A DNA stretch of 64,000 nt from Stenotrophomonas sp. WZN-1 (lineage in GTDB: Bacteria > Pseudomonadota > Gammaproteobacteria > Xanthomonadales > Xanthomonadaceae), in the NCBI RefSeq assembly GCF_002192255.1, contig NZ_CP021768.1:2684001-2748000 (forward strand), given 5' to 3'. Shown in pieces: positions 37,858-46,991 of the stretch. Each line of letters begins with the position of its first letter. Position 1 is the stretch's first letter. The notes below the pieces were generated by a model. The model did no database searches and was not told the DNA's origin. It saw only the letters and a program-made list of their open reading frames with translations. A program made the position numbers and the translations under genes.

Positions 37858-38729
37858 TCCAGCCTTGGCTCGATCTTGACCGCGCCATGCGCCACGCGGT
37901 CATAGCAGCTTCGCACCACATCTTCCCCGTACTTGAGCTCCAGCCGGCGCACGATGAAGTGGCCGCGCGCCATGTCCTGGTAGTAATCGGTGAACATGGT
38001 ATTCAGTGTTGCACCCGCGGCCGCACCGACAATCGGTACCGCCTGCGCGGCGAATTTCTCGGTGACCACCACCCCGAACCGCGCCGCCACCTTCTCCACC
38101 ATCTTCGCCAACAGCTTGCCAGCCTCCTTCGGTGCCACGCCCAGGGTCAGGTCGCGGCCGGTCACCACGCGCCCGGCCAACTCGGCCGACAGATGGCGCA
38201 TCACATCGGTGGTAAAGCCGCGGGCCAGGTAGTAGCCCGTCTCGCTCGCATCATCGCGAGGCGAGTTGCCGCCCAGCGCGAACACCTCCAGGCAGGCCTG
38301 GCGGGTGCTGAACTCGGACAGGTCGAAGCCCTCGCTGCGGGCCACGTCGGCCACCGCGCGCATCATGATGGTGGTCGACACCGGCAGCTCGATGAATAGT
38401 GCGGCGAAGCCGAAGGCCCCGCCGACGGCGCCCGAGGTGGCAGCCGCCAGTTTGTGCCAGCGGGTCGACGCCCCCTTGCCGGGCGTGTTGTCCATGCTCC
38501 ACAGCGCCGCCTGCGCCGACTTGGACAGCGCCGCCTGCACCGCTCCATGGATGCGGTTGGAGACCGAACTGGGCAGCGCCTTCACGGCGAATTCCAGCGG
38601 CGTGCCGACCAGGTTGGCCATGCGCGCGGTCAGGGTCGGCGCTTCCAGCAGGGCCACCGCGCGCTGCAGGTCGGACCAGTCGCGGGCGTCATGGGCGATG
38701 TCGCGGGGGAGCAGGATGGGCTCGTTCAT
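37854..38729 (-). CDS. EcsC-family protein
   Basis: A 291-residue protein with the EcsC blocks: AVGGAFGFAALFIELPVSTTIMMRAVADVAR with a hydrophobic helix, LEVFALGG, and AAQAVPIVGAAAGATLNTMFTDYY with a second glycine-rich helix. EcsC proteins are membrane-associated, and their role is poorly understood. The stop codon lies within a SMAG repeat. Confidence 0.85.
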   Translation of the reverse strand: MNEPILLPRDIAHDARDWSDLQRAVALLEAPTLTARMANLVGTPLEFAVKALPSSVSNRIHGAVQAALSKSAQAALWSMDNTPGKGASTRWHKLAAATSGAVGGAFGFAALFIELPVSTTIMMRAVADVARSEGFDLSEFSTRQACLEVFALGGNSPRDDASETGYYLARGFTTDVMRHLSAELAGRVVTGRDLTLGVAPKEAGKLLAKMVEKVAARFGVVVTEKFAAQAVPIVGAAAGATLNTMFTDYYQDMARGHFIVRRLELKYGEDVVRSCYDRVAHGAVKIEPRLE

Positions 38730-38827
38730 GGCGCCGATCTTAGCGCCCGGAAGTTGAACGCTTCGTCGCGGGGACCACAGACGGGTCGGAGCGCTTTCTG
38801 CTGGAAAGGGATGCGACCCTGGCGCCT

Positions 38828-38850
38828 TGCCGGCCAGCGGCCGGCACTAC
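38828..38850. repeat. SMAG-type single palindrome
   Basis: TGCCGGCC/GGCCGGCA arms ending CTAC, between orn and the EcsC gene. Confidence 0.7.
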
Positions 38851-38898
38851 CCGTTGGCGTGTCACCCGGTAGCGCCGGGCCATGCCCGACGGCATCGT

Positions 38899-39471
38899 TC
38901 AGGCAGCCGGCAACCCCGACAGCGCGCCCATGAACTGGCGGTAATGGCGCAGCTCAGCGATCGAATCGTGCACGTCGCTCAGCGCGGTGTGGTTGCTGTT
39001 CTTGCCCACGCCAGCGGCCACGTTCGGCGCCCAGCGCTTGGCCAGTTCCTTCACCGTGGACACGTCCAGGTTGCGGTAGTGGAAGTACTTCTCCAGGCGC
39101 GGCATCTGGCGATGCAGGAAGCGGCGGTCCTGGCAGATGGAGTTGCCGCACATCGGCGACAGGCCGGCCGGGATCCACTGCGCCAGGAAATTCACCGTCT
39201 GCGCCTCGGCCTGGCCCAGGGTGGTGGTGCTGTCCACCACGCGCTGCCACAGGCCCGAGCGGCGGTGCTGGTTGCGGTTCCACTCATCCATCGCTTCCAG
39301 CGTTTCCAGCGGGTGGTGGATGGCGAACTCCGGACCTTCGGCCAATACGTTCAGCTGGGCATCGGTGACCACGGTGGCGATCTCGATGATCGAATCGTTG
39401 TCGGTATCCAACCCGGTCATTTCCAGGTCGATCCAGATCAGTCGTTCGTTGGCCGCGCCGTTGTCCGCCAT
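38899..39471 (-). CDS. orn: Oligoribonuclease
   Basis: A 190-residue DEDDh exonuclease. Asp15 and Glu17 lie in [21 protein letters not shown] gives the second block; and [14 protein letters not shown] has the final His/Asp pair. Orn degrades 2-5-mer RNAs and, in bacteria with c-di-GMP signalling, pGpG. That is relevant here because two diguanylate cyclases are encoded in this window. Confidence 0.95.
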   Translation of the reverse strand: MADNGAANERLIWIDLEMTGLDTDNDSIIEIATVVTDAQLNVLAEGPEFAIHHPLETLEAMDEWNRNQHRRSGLWQRVVDSTTTLGQAEAQTVNFLAQWIPAGLSPMCGNSICQDRRFLHRQMPRLEKYFHYRNLDVSTVKELAKRWAPNVAAGVGKNSNHTALSDVHDSIAELRHYRQFMGALSGLPAA

Positions 39472-39545
39472 GTGTCGCCTCGTTGCTGGGCAGGCGCGCG
39501 GCCTACCGGTGATGGAAAGAGACGTCCATCATACCCGTTCGCCCC

Positions 39546-40070
39546 TCAGCCCTCGCCGGCATGGTCTTCCAGCAGCAGCGGCGGCTTGCCACGCTTGGCA
39601 CGGAAATAGTTGGTCAGGCGCATGCTGGCCTCCTTGGCCAGCACCCCGCCGTGGATCTCGACGCGGTGGTTGTGGCGGGCATCGCCCAGCAGGTCGAACA
39701 CGCTGCCGCAGGCGCCGGTCTTGGGGTCGCTCGCACCGTAGACCAGACGGGCGACGCGAGCATGCACGATCGCCATCGCACACATCGCGCACGGTTCCAG
39801 GGTCACGTACAGGGTACTGCCCAGCAGCCGGTGGTTGGCCAGCAGCGTGCCACCGGCCCGCATGGCCACGATCTCGGCATGTGCACTGGGGTCGTGCGAG
39901 GCGATGTTGAGGTTCCAGCCCTCGCCCAGCAGCTGACCATCGGCACCGACCAGTACCGCCCCCACCGGGATCTCATCGAACTCGCGCTGCGCACGCTCGG
40001 CCAGCGCCAGCGCATGGCGCATCCAGTGTTCATCGACATCGTGCACCGGTACGCCCAGGGCATCGGTCAT
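39546..40070 (-). CDS. tadA: tRNA adenosine(34) deaminase
   Basis: A 174-residue zinc deaminase. HAE (His64, Glu66) and the PCAMC motif (Cys94 and Cys97) form the zinc site. SDPKTGACGSVFDLL and RLTNYFRAKR are family-specific. TadA converts A34 of tRNA-Arg(ACG) to inosine and is normally essential. The ATG at 40070 gives the conserved length. Confidence 0.93.
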   Translation of the reverse strand: MTDALGVPVHDVDEHWMRHALALAERAQREFDEIPVGAVLVGADGQLLGEGWNLNIASHDPSAHAEIVAMRAGGTLLANHRLLGSTLYVTLEPCAMCAMAIVHARVARLVYGASDPKTGACGSVFDLLGDARHNHRVEIHGGVLAKEASMRLTNYFRAKRGKPPLLLEDHAGEG

Positions 40071-40145
40071 GGCGGTTCTCGCGTGTCTACAGGGCCAGGA
40101 TGGCCGCCGGGGCCGCATTGTACGCCCGGGGGCGTGCAGGCGCCG

Positions 40146-40505
40146 CTAAGGCGCGTCGAAGCGCTCGCGGGCCGCGTCCAGCGCCGGGAAATTGTGCTCG
40201 GCCCAACGGTCCAGTGCGGCCAGGGTGTCTACCAGACTGCGCGCAACCTCGGTCAACCGGTACTCGACATGCAGCGGCTTGCTCCCCAGATCGCAGCGCT
40301 CCACCAGGCCGTTGCGCTCCAGCTGCCGAAGGGTCTGGGTCAACACCTTCTGCGAGATGCCTTCGATCTTCCGCAGCAGCGCGCCATTGCGTTGCGGACC
40401 CTGCGCGAGTGCGGGCAACAACAGCATCACCCACTTGCCGGAAATCAGCGCCAGCGCATCGCGTGCCGAGCAGTCGGCGGCATAGACATCGCCCGGATAG
40501 GCCAT
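40146..40505 (-). CDS. HxlR-family transcriptional regulator
   Basis: A 119-residue winged-helix protein: CSARDALALISGKWVMLLLPALAQGPQRNGALLRKIEGISQ opens with the family's conserved Cys, followed by KVLTQTLRQLERNGLVER for the recognition helix and wing. Cys12 might sense electrophiles or redox, as in YodB/HypR. It is divergent from a quinone-reductase-like gene 78 bp away, its probable target. Confidence 0.87.
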   Translation of the reverse strand: MAYPGDVYAADCSARDALALISGKWVMLLLPALAQGPQRNGALLRKIEGISQKVLTQTLRQLERNGLVERCDLGSKPLHVEYRLTEVARSLVDTLAALDRWAEHNFPALDAARERFDAP

Positions 40506-40583
40506 GGTTACCTCAAGGTGCGTAATTGCCGGGGCACTCCGGCATCGCGAGGATGGTCGCACACTCCACCAACACCACGCCCC

Positions 40584-41351
40584 ATGCGCGCCCTGATCCT
40601 GCTGGCCCATCCCGAACCCCGCTCGTTCAACGCCCACCTGGCCGCACAGGCCGCAAAGCAGCTGCGGCATGACGCGCTGCAGGTGGACGTGGTCGACCTG
40701 TATGCAGAGGGCTTCGATCCGCTGGAAGCCACGTACCATCATCCTCAGCGCCTGCAGCGCGAACGCTTCGATGCCCAGCGCGAACAGCGGCACAGCGCCG
40801 AACAAGGCCAGCTGCCGGCCGAGGTGCAGCACCATCTGCAGCTGCTGCGGGCCACCGACCTGCTGATCCTGCAGTGCCCGCTGTGGTGGTTCGCGGCACC
40901 GGCCATCCTCAAGGGTTGGCTGGACCGCGTGCTGGTCTACGGGCCGATGTACAACAGCCGCCAGCGCCACGAACACGGCGTGATGCGCGGCAAACGGGCC
41001 TTGCTGAGCGTCACCACCGGCTCATCGGCACGGGCCTGCGCGGTGGATGGCCGCGAGGGTGATACCCGTCTGTTGCTGTGGCCGTTGATGTACAGCCTGC
41101 GCTACGTCGGCTTCGACGTGATGGAACCGCATGTGGTGCATGGCGTGCGTTCGGGGCTGGCAGCGGAGCGCGTGCAGGCGCACGACGAGGCATTGGCCAT
41201 GGCTGCACGCAACTACCGGGAGCGGCTTGCTCAGTGGACGCGGTGGCCGATCGTGCCTTTCAACGACAGCGAGGACTTCGAGGACGGCGTGGTGCTGCGC
41301 ACAGAGGCGACGGCCTACAGCCCCTTCATCCGCCATCGCAATATCGGGTGA
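40584..41351 (+). CDS. NAD(P)H quinone oxidoreductase-like flavodoxin-fold protein
   Basis: A 255-residue NQO1/MdaB-type flavoprotein. ILLAHPEPRSFNAHLA binds the FMN/FAD phosphate, LILQCPLWWFAAPAILKGWLDRVL is the isoalloxazine-contact loop, and VTTGSSARA the next. Two-electron quinone reduction is the expected role. Control by the divergent HxlR regulator is inferred from the shared 78-bp intergenic region. Confidence 0.87.
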   Translation: MRALILLAHPEPRSFNAHLAAQAAKQLRHDALQVDVVDLYAEGFDPLEATYHHPQRLQRERFDAQREQRHSAEQGQLPAEVQHHLQLLRATDLLILQCPLWWFAAPAILKGWLDRVLVYGPMYNSRQRHEHGVMRGKRALLSVTTGSSARACAVDGREGDTRLLLWPLMYSLRYVGFDVMEPHVVHGVRSGLAAERVQAHDEALAMAARNYRERLAQWTRWPIVPFNDSEDFEDGVVLRTEATAYSPFIRHRNIG

Positions 41352-41419
41352 ATCCACGCCTGCGCGCTGGGTCGGGACGCGCCATACTACGCACTCTTTG
41401 CAAGCACCTTGGTGAGCCC

Positions 41420-41884
41420 GTGACCACCCTCCGTCCTTCGCGCGCCGACGACGGCGCTGCCCTCGTCGACCTCTGGCGCCGCGCCGTCGACGCCACCCAC
41501 GACTTCCTCAGCGCCGACGACCGCCAGGCCATCGATGCCGAAGTGGCTGCTTTCCTGCCACAGGCACCGATGACCGTTGCCGTCGATGCGCAGGATCGGC
41601 CCGTAGGCTTCATGTTGATCGACGGCGCGCACATGGAAGCGCTGTTCATCGATCCCGACGTGCGCGGTACCGGTATCGGCCGGCAGCTGTTGCAGCACGC
41701 ACTGGCCCTGCATCCGCTGCTGAGCACCGACGTCAACGAACAGAACGCACAGGCCGTTGGCTTCTACGTCCGCATGGGTTTCGTCGAAACCGGCCGCTCA
41801 CCGCTTGATTCGCAGGGCCGTCCGTATCCCCTGATCCATCTACGGTACAACGGCCGACATCCCTCGACAGCAACTGCGTGCTAG
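41420..41884 (+). CDS. GNAT-family acetyltransferase (YjaB-like)
   Basis: A 154-residue GNAT domain beginning at GTG 41420 (VTTLRPSRADDGAALVDLW). MEALFIDPDVRGTGIGRQLL binds acetyl-CoA, and NEQNAQAVGFYVRMGF is the typical C-terminal block. Substrate unknown. It probably follows the quinone reductase gene in one transcript, with a 68-bp gap. Confidence 0.82.
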   Translation: MTTLRPSRADDGAALVDLWRRAVDATHDFLSADDRQAIDAEVAAFLPQAPMTVAVDAQDRPVGFMLIDGAHMEALFIDPDVRGTGIGRQLLQHALALHPLLSTDVNEQNAQAVGFYVRMGFVETGRSPLDSQGRPYPLIHLRYNGRHPSTATAC

Positions 41885-41914
41885 CGTGGTTGCTTTCGGA
41901 GAGGAGTGCCGTAC

Positions 41915-42121
41915 ATGGAAGGTGGCAGAGCCCTGCTGACCCTGTTTGCGCTGGGAATCAGCCTGATATGGATCCTGGTACCGTTCGCGATCTTCGCGGT
42001 GCGCAATCTGCTGCGAGAGCTGTTGGCCGAGCAGCGTCGCACCAATGAACTGCTTGAACACATCGGCGGCTACCGCATTCCCAAGCCCCAACCCGAGCCC
42101 ACCGTCTGGCGTGCGCCCTGA
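41915..42121 (+). CDS. Small single-helix membrane protein, unknown function
   Basis: A 68-residue protein with one long hydrophobic helix (LFALGISLIWILVPFAIFAV) followed by an amphipathic ELLAEQRRTNELLEHIGG. The ATG at 41915 has AGGAG eight bases upstream, preferred over the GTG at 41906. No family recognised. Confidence 0.65.
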   Translation: MEGGRALLTLFALGISLIWILVPFAIFAVRNLLRELLAEQRRTNELLEHIGGYRIPKPQPEPTVWRAP

Positions 42122-42133
42122 CCTCCCGCACTC

Positions 42134-42670
42134 TCAGGCGGTGGCTTCAAAGGCCGTGGAATAGCTCACCTCGCCCTGCGCCATCGGCGGACGCAGGCAC
42201 AGCGCCTGGAAGTACTCTGGCGGAACCCCCGGTAGCACCAGGCCCGGCTCGGCGCGGAATCCGAACCGCCCGTAGTACGCCGGCTCCCCCAGCAATACGC
42301 AGCCGTGCGCGTCCTGCCCACGCAATGCGTCGAGCGCCGCGTGCATCAGCGCCGCGCCAATGCCCTGTCCCTGCCACCCGGGCAGCACTGAGATGGGCCC
42401 AAGACCGAACCAGCCCGAACTGCCATCGCTGACCGTCACCGGCGACAGCGCAATGTGGCCGACCACCTGCCCTTGGCGCTCGGCGACCAGCGAAATGCTC
42501 AGCTCTCCGCGTGCACGCAGCGCGTCGACGATGAACTGCTCGGTATGGCTGCTGTGCGGGGCTTCACGGAATGCCGCCGCGGTGAGGGCGTGGATGACAG
42601 CGTGGTCTTCGCGGGCTTCAGGGCGGATCGTGCAGTTCAAGGAGAACGCCTTTGATGAAGTGATGGACAT
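42134..42670 (-). CDS. YhbS-like GNAT acetyltransferase
   Basis: A 178-residue GNAT protein. IRPEAREDHAVIHALTAAAF opens the domain, GLGPISVLPGWQGQGIGAAL binds the cofactor, and VLLGEPAYYGRFGFRAEPGL is characteristic of the YhbS group. Substrate unknown. It marks the boundary between ordinary genes and the T4SS effector island. Confidence 0.82.
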   Translation of the reverse strand: MSITSSKAFSLNCTIRPEAREDHAVIHALTAAAFREAPHSSHTEQFIVDALRARGELSISLVAERQGQVVGHIALSPVTVSDGSSGWFGLGPISVLPGWQGQGIGAALMHAALDALRGQDAHGCVLLGEPAYYGRFGFRAEPGLVLPGVPPEYFQALCLRPPMAQGEVSYSTAFEATA

Positions 42671-42901
42671 GTGAATGATCGATTTCCGTCGCGGATTCAG
42701 CTACGAACCTGCGTCCGGCAGCAGAGTCAACGCGGCGATCGGACGCCCTGTACGGCAAGCGATCTGCCGGCGCGGCGCGCCCTGGGTGCGTCAAAAATCC
42801 GTCTCGAGGGGTGGCACAGGGCTCCCGGCACGTTCCATAATCGAGAAACCTGCCACCCAGGAAGGATATATGGACATGGACGCACGATGCAGGATCGGGC
42901 C

Positions 42902-43558
42902 ATGGGTGTAGAACACCCTGCACACAGGGGACGGCCGTTGCTGGCAGTGCTCGCCCTCCTCCCGCTGGCGGCGTGCTCGCCGTACGCCGATGCCGAGCGT
43001 GACGTCGCCGCGGGTGGACGCGGCCTGGCCAAGCTCAACCCGGCACCGAAGCAGGCCTATGAGCTGGTGCTGACACTGAAGGACGCGCCGGGCCCGTTCG
43101 CGATTGTTGAGGGCGTGGCCCAGTACGACGCCAGCAACTACGCAGACTGTGGACGGATCGTGCCTGCAACAGGCACTGCGGGCCGCATCACCAGCCAAGA
43201 GCCCGTCATCCTGCGCAAGATCGGCGAGAACGAATACCGCGGCACATTCTACCTCGACCGTATGCAGGACGAGGACTACTACGGGCGTGGCGTCTGCCAT
43301 TGGTCGCTGACGGGTGTTGGTGCGATGTTGCGCGCCACGAACGGAGAGGCGGATACGCGATTCCTGACGTTCGTCGACAAGGAACGCATGGATGCGGGGA
43401 GCCAGTTGACGCGGTACTACCCACGCGCTGACTACCCGCGGATCGAAGAGATCACCGGATACGGAGCGAGCGGCCAGGAAGACCCTTCCAGCTATCGCGC
43501 CGATCTGCGCGACGCGCTGTTTTCAACCACTACCACTGTGCAGAAGCTCGCGCCATGA
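42902..43558 (+). CDS. Lipoprotein, probable X-T4SS immunity protein (paralogue 1)
   Basis: About 218 residues with a lipobox LAAC after a short signal. The mature part shares long blocks with the next gene: GGRGLAKLNPAPKQAYELVL, EGVAQYD, ITSQEPV, RGTFYLDRMQDEDYYGRGVC. The lipidated, periplasm-facing location and the position just upstream of a lipase effector are what X-Tfi immunity proteins show. No Pfam family is recognised. ATG 42902 has AGGA seven bases upstream; ATG 42887 is an alternative. Confidence 0.7.
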   Translation: MGVEHPAHRGRPLLAVLALLPLAACSPYADAERDVAAGGRGLAKLNPAPKQAYELVLTLKDAPGPFAIVEGVAQYDASNYADCGRIVPATGTAGRITSQEPVILRKIGENEYRGTFYLDRMQDEDYYGRGVCHWSLTGVGAMLRATNGEADTRFLTFVDKERMDAGSQLTRYYPRADYPRIEEITGYGASGQEDPSSYRADLRDALFSTTTTVQKLAP

Positions 43559-43601
43559 ACTGCCAGTGTCACATTTACCTCTATCCCCAAGGAGGCCGAC
43601 A

Positions 43602-44255
43602 TTGCGCCACAAGATGATTCCGTGCCTTGCTCTGCTTCTGTTGACCGCCTGCCACCCGGAGACCGCCATGAACCAGGAACGTGCCGCTGCTGAAGCCGAT
43701 GTCGCCCAGGGTGGGCGCGGGCTCGCAAAGCTCAACCCCAGCCCGCGCAAGGCCTATGAACTGGTGCTGCGCCTGAAGGATGCCCCGGGCGACTTCGCGG
43801 TGGTCGAAGGTGTCGCGCAGTACGACGTCACCAACGAAGACCAGTGCGGCCACATCGAGCCGGCCACCGGCACGGCTGCTCGCATTACCAGCCAGGAACC
43901 GGTGGAGCTGCGCAAGGTCGCTGAGGGCGAATACCGCGGCACGCTGTATGTGGACCGCATGCTGGACGAGGACTACTACGGTCGTGGTGTGTGCAAGTGG
44001 GAGTTCACCGGTGCCGGTGCAATGCTGAAGGCAACGGGCGCTGAAGAAGAGACCCGCTTCCTGACCTTCGTCAAAGCCGATCCGCTGACCGAAGGCAAGA
44101 CCCACACGCTCTACTATCCAGACGCGGCCTATCCGCGGGCACCGCTTGCTGCCAACTACCCAGCCACCGGCAAGGCAGATCCGGCTGACTACGTTGCTGA
44201 ACTGCAGGGCAAGTTGTTCACGATGAGTCTCAGCGCCAGCGAGGTCACCCAATGA
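43602..44255 (+). CDS. Lipoprotein, probable X-T4SS immunity protein (paralogue 2)
   Basis: A 217-residue lipoprotein starting at TTG 43602, six bases after AGGAGG (lipobox LLTAC). It is a paralogue of the gene upstream with more than half of its positions matching by eye. Its TGA stop overlaps the ATG of the lipase effector (ATGA at 44252-44255), so effector and immunity are translationally coupled. The tight coupling makes this copy the better candidate for the cognate lipase inhibitor. The two copies could neutralise different effectors. Confidence 0.75.
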   Translation: MRHKMIPCLALLLLTACHPETAMNQERAAAEADVAQGGRGLAKLNPSPRKAYELVLRLKDAPGDFAVVEGVAQYDVTNEDQCGHIEPATGTAARITSQEPVELRKVAEGEYRGTLYVDRMLDEDYYGRGVCKWEFTGAGAMLKATGAEEETRFLTFVKADPLTEGKTHTLYYPDAAYPRAPLAANYPATGKADPADYVAELQGKLFTMSLSASEVTQ

Positions 44256-45577
44256 CCATCAGCACGCAGGATTATGCCGCGCTTTCCGACGATGCCTACA
44301 AGGACCGCGCTGTCGGTCGGAGGCGTCCGGGGGAAGAAGAGCTCGTCACGATCAATGGACATGACTACAAGATTCTCGATCACGTCAATAACCGGCTCAA
44401 TGGTTACCAAGGCACGGTTTATCAGCGAGCCGACACCAACGAGATCGTGGTCGCTCATCGCGGCACCGAGCAGATAGCTCGTGATGCCATCCTGACCGAC
44501 GGCGGCATGGTCGTCGCCCGCACCAACGTGCAGGCCCCCGATGCCATCGCTTTGACCAAGAGCGCGCTGGACTACGCGAAGCAGGAAGCTGCATTTGGAG
44601 GCCGTGCACCCGAAGTCACCGTCACCGGCCACTCCCTCGGCGGCGCCCTGGCCCAGATCACCTCGCACCACTTCAACGTCAAGGGCGAGACCTTCAATGC
44701 CTATGGCGCGGTCAGCCTCAGCTACCGCATCCCGGAAGGCGGCAACACCATGATCAACCACGTCATGGCCTCCGATCCGGTCAGCTCGGCCTCGCCACAC
44801 TTCGGCCAGGTGCGCATCTACGCCAAGCCGGATGAGATCAAGACACTCGCCGCAAACGGCTTCAGCAATCACTCGTTGCGCGCCCTTATCCCGGACAGCC
44901 CGCTCGTCGCAGCAGGCAGCTCGTTCGGCGCGCACAAGCTGGGCAACTTCCTCGGCGACGGCTCGGTGCTGCAACACCCGGAAACGCAGAAGCTGGCAAA
45001 AGACAACGCCAAGATGATCGAGGAGTACCGCGACGACGTCGAATCACTGCGCCGTGGTGTCACCCGCGCGGCGCGCGGCATTCCGGGCGGCGCCGTCGAT
45101 CTGTACGACCATATCCGCGGCCCGCTGCAGCCCGGCGAACCGGCACGCCGCGAAGCGGAGAAGAACGGCCATCACACCAGCATGCTGCGCATGGACGATG
45201 CCAACCATCTCGGCAATCCCTTGTTCAACGATGCGATCCGCGGCGTGCACGCGCAGGACGTGCGCGTCGGACGCGTGCCGGACGTGATGAGCACGCAGCT
45301 GGCAGGCAGCCTTGCTGCCGAAATGCACGCGGCAGGCGGCAAGCGCATCGACGACGTGGTGATGAATGCCGATGCCTCGCGCAGTTTCGCGGTGCAGGGC
45401 CAGGGCGGTGACCCCGCCCACCTTCGCGTGTCGGTGGATACCGCCGTGGCGATGAATACACCGCTGGAGCAGAGCAGCCAGCGCATCGACCAGCAGGCCG
45501 CAGGCCAGCGCCTTGCGCTGGAGCGCGACCAACAGCTGGAACAGCAGCAGAATCAGACCCGCAGCCTGCAGGCCTGA
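44252..45577 (+). CDS. Lipase-type X-T4SS effector with XVIPCD tail
   Basis: A 441-residue protein without a signal peptide. The N-terminal two thirds are a class 3 lipase-like alpha/beta hydrolase: VVAHRGTE (oxyanion strand) and TVTGHSLGGALAQI, with nucleophile Ser128. The C-terminal ~120 residues are an XVIPCD-type domain: NHLGNPLFNDAIRGV, a conserved FAVQGQGGDPAHLRVSVD block, and a Gln-rich end. XVIPCDs are bound by VirD4 of Xanthomonas-type T4SSs for export into rival bacteria. Lipase and peptidoglycan-hydrolase effectors have been reported in S. maltophilia; which named one this matches cannot be settled here. Confidence 0.88.
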   Translation: MTISTQDYAALSDDAYKDRAVGRRRPGEEELVTINGHDYKILDHVNNRLNGYQGTVYQRADTNEIVVAHRGTEQIARDAILTDGGMVVARTNVQAPDAIALTKSALDYAKQEAAFGGRAPEVTVTGHSLGGALAQITSHHFNVKGETFNAYGAVSLSYRIPEGGNTMINHVMASDPVSSASPHFGQVRIYAKPDEIKTLAANGFSNHSLRALIPDSPLVAAGSSFGAHKLGNFLGDGSVLQHPETQKLAKDNAKMIEEYRDDVESLRRGVTRAARGIPGGAVDLYDHIRGPLQPGEPARREAEKNGHHTSMLRMDDANHLGNPLFNDAIRGVHAQDVRVGRVPDVMSTQLAGSLAAEMHAAGGKRIDDVVMNADASRSFAVQGQGGDPAHLRVSVDTAVAMNTPLEQSSQRIDQQAAGQRLALERDQQLEQQQNQTRSLQA

Positions 45578-45587
45578 CGGACAGCAC

Positions 45588-45610
45588 GGGAGCCGGTCAT
45601 TCCGGCTCCC
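45588..45610. terminator. Hairpin between convergent effector transcripts
   Basis: GGGAGCCGG/CCGGCTCCC perfect arms around TCATT, 11 bp after the lipase stop and 22 bp before the end of the opposite gene. Confidence 0.5.
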
Positions 45611-45631
45611 GCTTCACCTCTACAGCGCGCC

Positions 45632-46894
45632 TCAGGGGCTGGAGGCCGCGACCGCTCCAGACCCATTGGCAGTCACGAACAGATCCGGCCCGGAATCCGG
45701 GAATCCACCACAGGCGCGATCGCCCGGTGCTACCGGATCACACGGCCACTGCGCACGCGCCACCTTCTCGCGCAGCTCGAAGCGATCACCGGTCCAGACC
45801 ACGAACGCGATGTGCTCGCGGTTCCAGTCACCGTAGGCGCGCGGACCGCCCTTCTGCGCCGACTCCGGGTACTGCACGAACCAGCGCATGGCCGGGCCGT
45901 ACTGCAACTTGCTGTGGTCCAGGCTGATCCGCCCCTCGCGCGACAGCTGGCGCACACGATCAGCTTCCCCCTGCTGCGGCATGGCCGGCATGGCATCGGC
46001 GGTCACATCCCTCGGCGCGGCGTCCCCGCGCACCTGGTACACGCGCTGGGCCACATAGGCCTCGCGGCAGTCACCCGCTGGCACACGGACCGGCTCCGCG
46101 CCGTACTCATCGGGGTTGGCGACCCGGTCGCTGCAGGTGAACGGCGCTGAGACCAGGTAGAACGTGCTGTCGGCGTCGCGCCCTTCCAGCGAGCGCACCC
46201 ATATGTCGCCCATCCGCACGATGAAGTCCGGGCGTTGGCCGTAGCCCGGCACGGCCTTGAACCAGGCCTTCTGCTGTACCTCACGCTCGCGCCAGCTGCG
46301 CGGCAGGTGGATGTCCTGCTCGGGCAGCGCGACCAGCATCGCAGCCAGATGCGCCGGCATCGTGCCCTGGCAGGCGCCGATCAGCAGGTCGCCCTGGGTC
46401 GCCAGTCGCCCGGCCAGATCCACCGGACAACGGGCACCGAGCGCACGCTCGGTCGCCTGCTCGGGCGGCAACGGCACGATGACCAATGCAGGCGGTGCCG
46501 GCGCTACCGCCGGAGCGGCTGGCTCGACCGCGGCAGGCGGTGCAGCTACAGGGGCCGTCGCTGCGGCCGCAACGGGCGGAGGCGTCGGAGCGGGCTCCGC
46601 CTGCGCGTTCACCACGGGTGTTGCAGGGGCTGGCGCGGCAGCGGGTACATCGGAAGCCGGCGCCGCTACAACGGCATCGGTCGCCGCGGGCGCTGCAACG
46701 GGCGCCACCCCTGCAGGCGCGTTAACGGTTGCCTCTGCAGCGAGGGGCGTCTCCCCGGCGGGTGCCGCCGCCTCCTGAGCCTGTGCCGACGCTGCGGCAA
46801 GTCCAAGTGACAGCAGCCAGAGCGGCGGCAGGCGGCGCAGGGATGCATTGCAGCGGGCAGCGGCGTGCCGGGCATTCGGGGGAACGATTCGCAT
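45632..46894 (-). CDS. Exported Ala/Pro-rich protein of unknown function in the effector island
   Basis: A 420-residue protein with a signal peptide ending SAQAQ. Residues about 40-150 are low-complexity Ala/Pro/Val. The remaining 270-residue domain has six cysteines (in CPVDLAG, GACQG, FTCSD, GDCRE, PCDP and RACGG), suggesting disulfides. WREREVQQKAWFKAVPGYG and MRWFVQYPESAQKGG are distinctive, but I recognise no family. It lies 97 bp downstream of the GH19 effector on the same strand. It could be an additional immunity or accessory protein; that is only positional. Confidence 0.6.
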   Translation of the reverse strand: MRIVPPNARHAAARCNASLRRLPPLWLLSLGLAAASAQAQEAAAPAGETPLAAEATVNAPAGVAPVAAPAATDAVVAAPASDVPAAAPAPATPVVNAQAEPAPTPPPVAAAATAPVAAPPAAVEPAAPAVAPAPPALVIVPLPPEQATERALGARCPVDLAGRLATQGDLLIGACQGTMPAHLAAMLVALPEQDIHLPRSWREREVQQKAWFKAVPGYGQRPDFIVRMGDIWVRSLEGRDADSTFYLVSAPFTCSDRVANPDEYGAEPVRVPAGDCREAYVAQRVYQVRGDAAPRDVTADAMPAMPQQGEADRVRQLSREGRISLDHSKLQYGPAMRWFVQYPESAQKGGPRAYGDWNREHIAFVVWTGDRFELREKVARAQWPCDPVAPGDRACGGFPDSGPDLFVTANGSGAVAASSP

Positions 46895-46991
46895 GTGGTG
46901 TCCTTACGAGTGGGTTTCCATGTCGGCGCCACAGGGCGCCACGCGTCGTACGTAAAGCGCCTGCGGGCACCCTGCCCGCCGGCATCAGGTG

